Shown: positions 7,502-11,842 of the stretch, one piece after another | Layout: the number at the start of each line of letters is the position of its first letter | Numbering within the stretch: position 1 is the stretch's first letter | Source: Bacteroidia bacterium | GTDB taxonomy: Bacteria; Bacteroidota; Bacteroidia; NS11-12g; UBA955 | Assembly (NCBI GenBank): GCA_014376345.1 | Contig: JACMRS010000269.1 | Coordinates: 1-11,842, forward strand | Direction of reading: 5' to 3' | Length of the DNA stretch: 11,842 nucleotides | Notes under the pieces: model-generated | What the model was told of the DNA's origin: nothing | What the model saw: only the letters and a program-made list of their open reading frames with translations | Database searches by the model: none | Translations under genes and position numbers: made by a program

Positions 7502-8160
7502 ACCTCTTTTACAGTTTCATACTTAGTAAGAATTATTTCGCAGATTACTTTTACTACTATAAACAGAGACAGATAAATTTGAATGAATAGCATTTTATTG
7601 TCTTGAAAATTATCTTTAGTATTACTATAGATAACAGCACCTAATACAATGACAATGTGTAGGATAAGTGTTCTGGAATCAAAAATAGAATATTGATGAG
7701 GATCAGTTTTTTTAGAAACACCGGATATAATGTAATTAAACACGAAATCTATTAATAATGAAATACTAAATAATAAGGCAACAATATTGAATGAAGGATT
7801 CATAAATGCTATCAATTCGATGACATCGCCTGTACTATTTCCGTTTTCATTTCCTGCAAACGCTATAAATGCGAGTATAAATATCAGGTAAAAAACTAAT
7901 ACTCCGATTCGAATAAGAAGATAACGGATACCAATAGTGAATTTAGATTCGGTTTTCTGATCTTTATAAAGTTCGTCCTGATAATCTTTATTTGCAAAAA
8001 TTATTTTAAAGAAAATGAAAAACGAAAGAATTAGTGATTCAAACCAGAAAAGATAGACGATATAAAAAATAGTCCAGCCCTGGTAGAAAACGCCCAATAC
8101 AGGCAAAAGATTAAGAATAATAATATTAAAATAACCGATTGTTTTTTTATTCTTTCCCAT
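7498..8160 (-). CDS. Multi-pass membrane protein, DUF6498-like
   Basis: A 220-residue inner-membrane protein. Hydrophobic segments lie at about residues 9-24, 27-53 (one or two helices), 80-101, 118-145, 164-179 and 190-210, so about six helices, joined by short charged loops. The first helices contain ILNLLPVLGVFYQGW and a W-x-E in LFWFESLI. The pattern 'N-L-x-P-hydrophobic-GV...GW...W-x-E' resembles DUF6498 proteins, and I make that call from memory without a search. No catalytic motif is visible and the function is unknown. It is last in the panC operon: its ATG lies five bases after the stop of the small membrane-anchored protein. Its TAA interlocks with that of manC, so no room remains for a terminator between the two convergent transcripts. 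Confidence 0.75.
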   Translation of the reverse strand: MGKNKKTIGYFNIIILNLLPVLGVFYQGWTIFYIVYLFWFESLILSFFIFFKIIFANKDYQDELYKDQKTESKFTIGIRYLLIRIGVLVFYLIFILAFIAFAGNENGNSTGDVIELIAFMNPSFNIVALLFSISLLIDFVFNYIISGVSKKTDPHQYSIFDSRTLILHIVIVLGAVIYSNTKDNFQDNKMLFIQIYLSLFIVVKVICEIILTKYETVKEV

Positions 8161-8165
8161 TGAAA

Positions 8166-8528
8166 TTACTCAAATGTTTCGGCTTTATAAATACTATATT
8201 TAGTAGCTCTTTTCCAGGGAAGAGAATTCATATATTCATGAAAATATAACTTAACCCGGTGATGTTCCATTTCCTTTAAACTGTCAAACAGATTTTTGTT
8301 ATCCTTTTCTATCGAAAAATGCCAGTTCTCGGTACTTATTACTGATTCTCCCGGCTTGGTTATGCCGGCATTCAGTTCACCCTCAAAAGTCTTAAATAAA
8401 TTGCCGTCAACCTTAATATTTACAAGGTAACCTGTTCGTATGCCGGTGCTTTTTTCATAATCGCTTAATACAATTATGAAAGTGGACATTACAACTACTA
8501 AAGATACCAGTAAGATATATTTTTTCAT
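8166..8528 (-). CDS. Small N-terminally membrane-anchored Bacteroidota protein
   Basis: A 120-residue protein with MKK followed by a hydrophobic segment (about 4-21) and no lipobox, so probably anchored in the inner membrane with a periplasmic domain of about 95 residues. The body reads TGIRTGYLVNIKVDGNLFKTFEGELNAG (27-54), WHFSIEKDN (69-77), and a VKLYFHEY plus SLPWKRATKY stretch near the end. The 'G.R.G.LV...G..FKT.EGEL...W.FSV......V.L.Y.....W.G.T.Y' pattern matches a small conserved Bacteroidota family. I recall it often carrying a misleading '6-phosphogluconate dehydrogenase' label; nothing here resembles that enzyme. Function is unknown. It sits three bases after the LUD-domain gene stop and five bases before the DUF6498-like start, hence co-transcribed with panC. 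Confidence 0.8.
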   Translation of the reverse strand: MKKYILLVSLVVVMSTFIIVLSDYEKSTGIRTGYLVNIKVDGNLFKTFEGELNAGITKPGESVISTENWHFSIEKDNKNLFDSLKEMEHHRVKLYFHEYMNSLPWKRATKYSIYKAETFE

Positions 8529-8531
8529 AAA

Positions 8532-9629
8532 TCAGATTTTGCGTTTGTCAGAAAACCACTTCTGAACAAATGTCTGCCCACCGGGAGAGCTAAGATTAAA
8601 ATCTTTTCCCAGCATGTAACTTTCAATAAATGGTTTGAATTTACTGAAGTTCGAATACTTTTCCTTGTTAAGACTTAAAACAGTTTTATTTTGAGCAAAA
8701 ACTTTTTCTAACATCCCTTTTTTCTGCTGTTCAAATGCTGCTTTTCTGGCTTCACTAACCTGGGCAAGCATATCTATATCATAGGGTAGATAGCTGTCTA
8801 AAGTTTTTAGACCGTTGTTTAAATAAAAATGCTTGTTAAATTTATCTGCCTCACTTATATATGGATAAGTAAAATATTTCAGGGAATCTATCTGAGACTC
8901 ATTCCCTCTTGATATCCTGTCTATAGCGCAAACAGGAGGAAGATTAAAATTGAGCAGGTAAAATAATGACCGGTGCATTGGGTGAGCCAATACATTACTT
9001 CTGCCATTGTCGGTAACAATAATAGAAACCTCGCAACCGGTACCTTTTATTTTCCCGGGCCTGGTCAATATTTCGAATGGATATTGCAACTCTCCGCGCT
9101 CAAAAGTGGCATAAAGCATTTTTGAAAGTCCTAATTCGCTCTGAGAGGCAATTACCTGATCAATTCCGGCAATAACGATAAGTTTTTTACAGCCTGTCAA
9201 TTGTTTATAGGCCAGTTCTGAATCCAACGCAATAAAAATGTTGCCGGTATTTGCAATAATAAATTTAGAACTTACAACTACTACGTCTACAATCTGATCC
9301 GCATGTTCCTGAGGTTTAATTTTAGAACCGGCAGTGATTTCTTTTATTAAAGGACTTTCGATAAATGAAATTTTTTCTGATACGGATGTTTTCTTTTCAA
9401 TAATCTCAACAACTTCTGAAGCATTGTTTGCCCAATGGATAATGTTATCAGTTTTCTTAACACTTGTTTCAAACTCGAATAAATGCTTATCCAAAGCTTC
9501 TACAGCCTTCCACCTAAGATAGGTAAGCCTTTTTTTTGCAAGCTCTATATTTGCATAAAGAGAAAGTGTTTCACCAAGCCTTAATTTGTAAAGCTTATTA
9601 TTGTCCGTATATGCTTCAATTCCCGACAC
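8532..9629 (-). CDS. Divergent LUD-domain (LutB-like) protein lacking iron-sulfur cysteines
   Basis: A 365-residue protein without signal peptide or membrane segments. It follows the LUD core of the lactate-utilisation protein LutB/YkgF: an N-terminal helical region, then HLFEFETSVKK...IIHWANNASEV (LutB: LdeFe...VhWA.da.E), SSKFIIANTGNIFIAL (120-135), LIVIAGIDQVI (150-160) and TDNGRSNVLA (206-215). In LutB this is followed by CxxCGxCxxxCP ferredoxin motifs. Here the equivalent stretch is HPMHRSLFYLLNFNLPPVC with one cysteine, and the protein is about 100 residues shorter. A role as a lactate oxidation subunit is therefore doubtful, and no lutA or lutC is present. The GTG start at 9629 lies inside the end of panC (14-base overlap). 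An in-frame TGA sits three codons above it and the next Met is residue 171, so a non-ATG start is forced. Confidence 0.75.
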   Translation of the reverse strand: MSGIEAYTDNNKLYKLRLGETLSLYANIELAKKRLTYLRWKAVEALDKHLFEFETSVKKTDNIIHWANNASEVVEIIEKKTSVSEKISFIESPLIKEITAGSKIKPQEHADQIVDVVVVSSKFIIANTGNIFIALDSELAYKQLTGCKKLIVIAGIDQVIASQSELGLSKMLYATFERGELQYPFEILTRPGKIKGTGCEVSIIVTDNGRSNVLAHPMHRSLFYLLNFNLPPVCAIDRISRGNESQIDSLKYFTYPYISEADKFNKHFYLNNGLKTLDSYLPYDIDMLAQVSEARKAAFEQQKKGMLEKVFAQNKTVLSLNKEKYSNFSKFKPFIESYMLGKDFNLSSPGGQTFVQKWFSDKRKI

Positions 9630-10467
9630 TAAATATCATATTATCAATCAACCGTACACCATCTATGTAAGCTGCAGTCAAAATAATATGTTTTTCTTCG
9701 GGCTTCCAAGCTTTTAATACTAACATAGTGTTAGGATCTGCAATTTTGAAGTATTCAACCTCAAAACCTTTTTCCTCCAAAGCCTTTATTGCCAGTTTTT
9801 CGTATTGTTCTGGTAGCAATGAAAAATCCGAGGATGCAATTTTCATCATTTGTTTATTTATTTCTGTTGCAGTCTGTCTTCCTTCTTTTGTAAGTCTTAC
9901 GTTTCTAGAGCTCATTGCAAGTCCATCCTTTTCTCGGAATATAGGGCAAAATACGATTTCAATATTTTGAAAAGATTGTTTTGCAAGCTCTTTTACCACC
10001 AGACATTGCTGGTAATCTTTCAGTCCGAAATATGCCTTATGGGGCTTCACGATGTCAAAAAGTCTGGAAACTACCTGTATAACGCCGTCAAAATGCCCGG
10101 GCCTGTATTCACCTTCAAAAATAGTAGCAAGCGGTCCTAAGTCTAAAGATACCGGCTCAAAAGTAGAAGGATAGATGTCGTCTACTGAAGGAATATACAG
10201 AAAGTCGCATCCGGTTTTTTCCAGAAGTGCGGCATCTTTTTCATTGTCAGAAGGATATTTTGCTAAATCTTCCTTGTTGTTAAACTGTTTTGGATTGACA
10301 AAAACAGATGCTACGACAATATCGCATTGTTGCTGCGCGGTTTTGATAAGTTCCAGATGACCCTTATGCAATGCGCCCATTGTAGGGACAAATCCAATTG
10401 ATTTACCCTGATTGCGTAATTCAGAAAGTGTTTCTGACAGATACTTGCTATAATAAAAAATTTTCAA
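9616..10467 (-). CDS. panC: Pantothenate synthetase (pantoate-beta-alanine ligase)
   Basis: Joins pantoate and beta-alanine using ATP (via pantoyl-adenylate) to make pantothenate, the precursor of coenzyme A, in the cytoplasm. At 283 residues it is full length. The nucleotidyltransferase signature VPTMGALHKGH (27-37) holds the HxGH motif. It is followed by VFVNPKQFN (55-63), FEGEYRPGHFDGV (117-129), FGLKDYQQ (147-154, where many homologues have FGEKDYQQ) and the KMSKS-like AMSSRNVRLT (184-193). It is first gene of a four-gene minus-strand operon, and its 3' end overlaps the LUD gene by 14 bases. It is divergent from the GT5-like gene, an arrangement I recall as common in Bacteroidota. No convincing promoter is seen on its side; TTTATTTG (10498-10491) is a 7/8 match to the -7 box but without a TTG upstream. 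Confidence 0.96.
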   Translation of the reverse strand: MKIFYYSKYLSETLSELRNQGKSIGFVPTMGALHKGHLELIKTAQQQCDIVVASVFVNPKQFNNKEDLAKYPSDNEKDAALLEKTGCDFLYIPSVDDIYPSTFEPVSLDLGPLATIFEGEYRPGHFDGVIQVVSRLFDIVKPHKAYFGLKDYQQCLVVKELAKQSFQNIEIVFCPIFREKDGLAMSSRNVRLTKEGRQTATEINKQMMKIASSDFSLLPEQYEKLAIKALEEKGFEVEYFKIADPNTMLVLKAWKPEEKHIILTAAYIDGVRLIDNMIFSVGN

Positions 10468-10515
10468 TTTTCAAAATGCTAAAACATTGGCAAATAAAGG
10501 GTTTTCTAAATATAA

Positions 10516-10550
10516 TTTGCATAAATTGACATTTTTTATTAGTATCTTTG
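10516..10550 (+). promoter_or_regulatory. Bacteroidota-type promoter of the GT5-like gene
   Basis: TATCTTTG at 10543-10550 is an exact match to the Bacteroidota -7 element TAnnTTTG. The upstream element is ambiguous. TTTG at 10516-10519 gives a 23-base spacer, within the reported range, while TTGAC at 10526-10530 gives only 14 bases. Transcription would begin a few bases after 10550, leaving a leader of about 35 bases before the ATG at 10592. This promoter is the main reason for rejecting the longer ORF that starts at 10487. Confidence 0.6.
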
Positions 10551-10591
10551 TACTTACTATACTTTCACACACTAAAAAAATTATACACAAC

Positions 10592-11401
10592 ATGGGAATT
10601 ACAAAGAAAAAAGTGCTGTTTGTTTCTTCGGAAATGAGCCCGTATCTGGAAGAGTCTCCAATGGCTGCTATCGCAAGACACCTGCCACAAGCTATCCAGG
10701 AAAAGGAAAATGAGATCCGTATTCTCGTTCCGCGCTTTGGTGTCATCAATGAAAGACGCAACCGTCTTCATGAAGTTGTAAGGCTTTCGGGCATCAACAT
10801 CTCAATTGATGATAATGATAATCCTCTGGTTATTAAAGTTGCTTCTATTCCTGAAGCACGCATGCAGGTTTATTTTCTTGACAATGAAGATTATTTTCAC
10901 AGAAAGTATATCTACAAAGATCAGGATAATAAGTTTTTTAAAGACAACGACGAACGCACCATCTTCTTTTGTAAAGGTGTTCTTGAAACCGTAAAAAAAC
11001 TTGGTTGGGCACCTGATATTATTCATTGCCAAGGCTGGATGACAAGTCTTATTCCTTTGTATCTTAAAACTATTTACAAAGACGAGCCTGTATTTAAAAA
11101 TTCAAAAGTAGTTTACTCTGTATTTACAGGTGACACAAACGACAGTCTTGGAAAAGATTTTGCCCGCAAAGCAACTCTTAATGAACTTGAAGATGTACAA
11201 CTTGAAGCTTTCGGTAAAGCAGACTGTAACAGCCTGCATATCGGTGGTATCACACATGCAGATGGCGTTGTTACTTCTATAGGTATTGATCCGGAAGTTC
11301 AAAAACATATTTCTGATAAAATGCACATGCAGCATTCTGAAACAGAATACACAGAAAAATATGGCGAGTTTTACGAAAGCCTGCTTAATTCATCCAAATA
11401 A
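10592..11401 (+). CDS. Stand-alone glycogen/starch synthase N-terminal (GT5-like) domain protein
   Basis: A 269-residue protein that matches only the N-terminal Rossmann half of GlgA-type synthases (about 470-500 residues in full). Recognisable parts are KVLFVSSEMSPY (7-18), EIRILVPRFGVINERR (41-56), QVYFLDNEDYFHR (92-104) and WAPDIIHCQGWMTSLIPLYL (139-158). The ADP-glucose-binding K-T-G-G-L motif that follows SSE-P in GlgA is replaced by LEESPMA. The usual H-x-H-D-W is H-C-Q-G-W (145-149), and the C-terminal GT1-like half with its donor-site residues is absent. It is therefore unlikely to make glycogen on its own. Proteins of this size beside panC are, from memory, widespread in Bacteroidota and carry the glycogen synthase name by similarity; the true role is unknown. 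The ATG at 10592 is chosen over the in-frame one at 10487 because the promoter lies between them. Its TAA is directly in frame with the DUF4270 gene. Confidence 0.85.
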   Translation: MGITKKKVLFVSSEMSPYLEESPMAAIARHLPQAIQEKENEIRILVPRFGVINERRNRLHEVVRLSGINISIDDNDNPLVIKVASIPEARMQVYFLDNEDYFHRKYIYKDQDNKFFKDNDERTIFFCKGVLETVKKLGWAPDIIHCQGWMTSLIPLYLKTIYKDEPVFKNSKVVYSVFTGDTNDSLGKDFARKATLNELEDVQLEAFGKADCNSLHIGGITHADGVVTSIGIDPEVQKHISDKMHMQHSETEYTEKYGEFYESLLNSSK

Positions 11402-11413
11402 AGAATTAAAAGA

Positions 11414-11842
11414 TTGCGCTTAACCTGCCTTCTTATCATATCATTCCTGCTGCTTACCGGCCCCGGCTGTAAAAAGCGGCAGGATAATATTTACCTGAAT
11501 TCGGTAGAGTCCGGAACAGGTGGTAATGTTCAGTTTACTGATACATTTACAATTAATGCCCGGACAATCAGAGAAGACAGTCTTAAAACCGACAGTCTTA
11601 ATTATAATCTGATAGGTGCTGTTAACGATCCGATTTTTGGAAGATATGCAGCTACAATTTATACCGAATTCCGACTGCCACAATTTAATAAAACTGCTTC
11701 CGGTGGTGTGGATTCGGCTGTTTTGTATCTCAGACTTCCTTCCACAACAGGGTTTTATGGAGATCTTTCTTCCGGACTTTCACTAAAAGTATATGAACTT
11801 AATGAGCAGATTTTAAAAGCTAAAAGTTACCATTCTAATGAT
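11414..11842 (+). CDS. DUF4270 family lipoprotein (5' part, runs off the window)
   Basis: A lipoprotein signal (LTCLLIISFLLLTGPGC) with lipobox-like TGPG-C is followed by KKRQDN. The mature part contains LNYNLIGAVNDPIFGRYAA, the 'L.G...DP.FG...A' hallmark of DUF4270, a family of Bacteroidota surface or periplasmic lipoproteins of unknown function. At least 143 residues are present before the window end. No ATG exists between the in-frame TAA of the upstream gene (11399-11401) and the lipobox, and no Met occurs in the visible part. I chose TTG at 11414, 12 bases after that stop, but ATT at 11405 would give a more basic signal peptide (MKRLRLT...). The gap of 12 bases or fewer makes co-transcription with the GT5-like gene nearly certain. 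The following genes are outside the window; in relatives I recall glmS nearby. Confidence 0.8.
   Translation, partial: MRLTCLLIISFLLLTGPGCKKRQDNIYLNSVESGTGGNVQFTDTFTINARTIREDSLKTDSLNYNLIGAVNDPIFGRYAATIYTEFRLPQFNKTASGGVDSAVLYLRLPSTTGFYGDLSSGLSLKVYELNEQILKAKSYHSND

Noticed and set aside
10487..10591. 35-codon N-terminal extension of the GT5-like protein
   Set aside because: The extension would start upstream of the exact -7 promoter box at 10543-10550, and the family N-terminus fits the ATG at 10592.
10471..10771. Minus-strand ORFs opposite the start of the GT5-like gene
   Set aside because: They are shadows of the plus-strand coding frame and its promoter region, with no recognisable domain.
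11441..11683. 80-codon minus-strand ORF opposite the DUF4270 gene
   Set aside because: The plus frame carries a lipoprotein signal and the DUF4270 hallmark; the antisense frame is an artefact.

Overview
The window looks like an ordinary chromosomal segment from a member of the Bacteroidota. It is AT-rich with no recognisable Shine-Dalgarno sequences, and carries a Bacteroidota-type -7 box (TATCTTTG) ahead of the glycogen-synthase-like gene. The gene content also fits: a roughly 730-residue RecQ, a KpsF/GutQ isomerase, panC divergent from a truncated glycogen/starch synthase, and a DUF4270 lipoprotein. I cannot place it securely below phylum; Sphingobacteriia, Chitinophagia and Flavobacteriia all remain possible.

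Layout. (1) Positions 1-2146, minus strand: a tightly packed surface-sugar operon, transcribed wecB (UDP-GlcNAc 2-epimerase), then a DPM1-like GT2 glycosyltransferase, then a GT39-type membrane glycosyltransferase cut by the window edge. (2) 2147-2417: a GC-rich, multiply palindromic, REP-like island with no credible gene. (3) 2418-2975, minus: an AT-rich hypothetical protein built from two similar beta-rich halves. (4) 3132-5321, minus: recQ. (5) 5426-7501, plus: kpsF/kdsD and manC, joined stop to start (TAAATG). (6) 7498-10467, minus: panC, a LUD-domain protein without iron-sulfur cysteines, a small membrane-anchored protein and a DUF6498-like membrane protein, with gaps of 5 bases or fewer, or overlaps, throughout. 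(7) 10592-11842, plus: a stand-alone GT5-like domain protein, then the start of a DUF4270 lipoprotein that runs off the edge.

How the genes may work together. ManC makes GDP-mannose, KpsF/KdsD supplies arabinose 5-phosphate for KDO, and WecB makes UDP-ManNAc. A DPM1-like GT2 next to a GT39 enzyme is the usual pair for loading a sugar on a polyprenyl-phosphate carrier and transferring it outside the inner membrane. Much of the left half therefore serves envelope glycoconjugates. The right half holds pantothenate synthesis plus poorly characterised Bacteroidota proteins. I found no mobile element, CRISPR array, tRNA or rRNA, and no clear new defence or mobile system. The most unusual points are two enzyme-family proteins that have lost key residues (LUD and GT5-like), four genes whose frames contain no usable ATG start, and the REP-like island.
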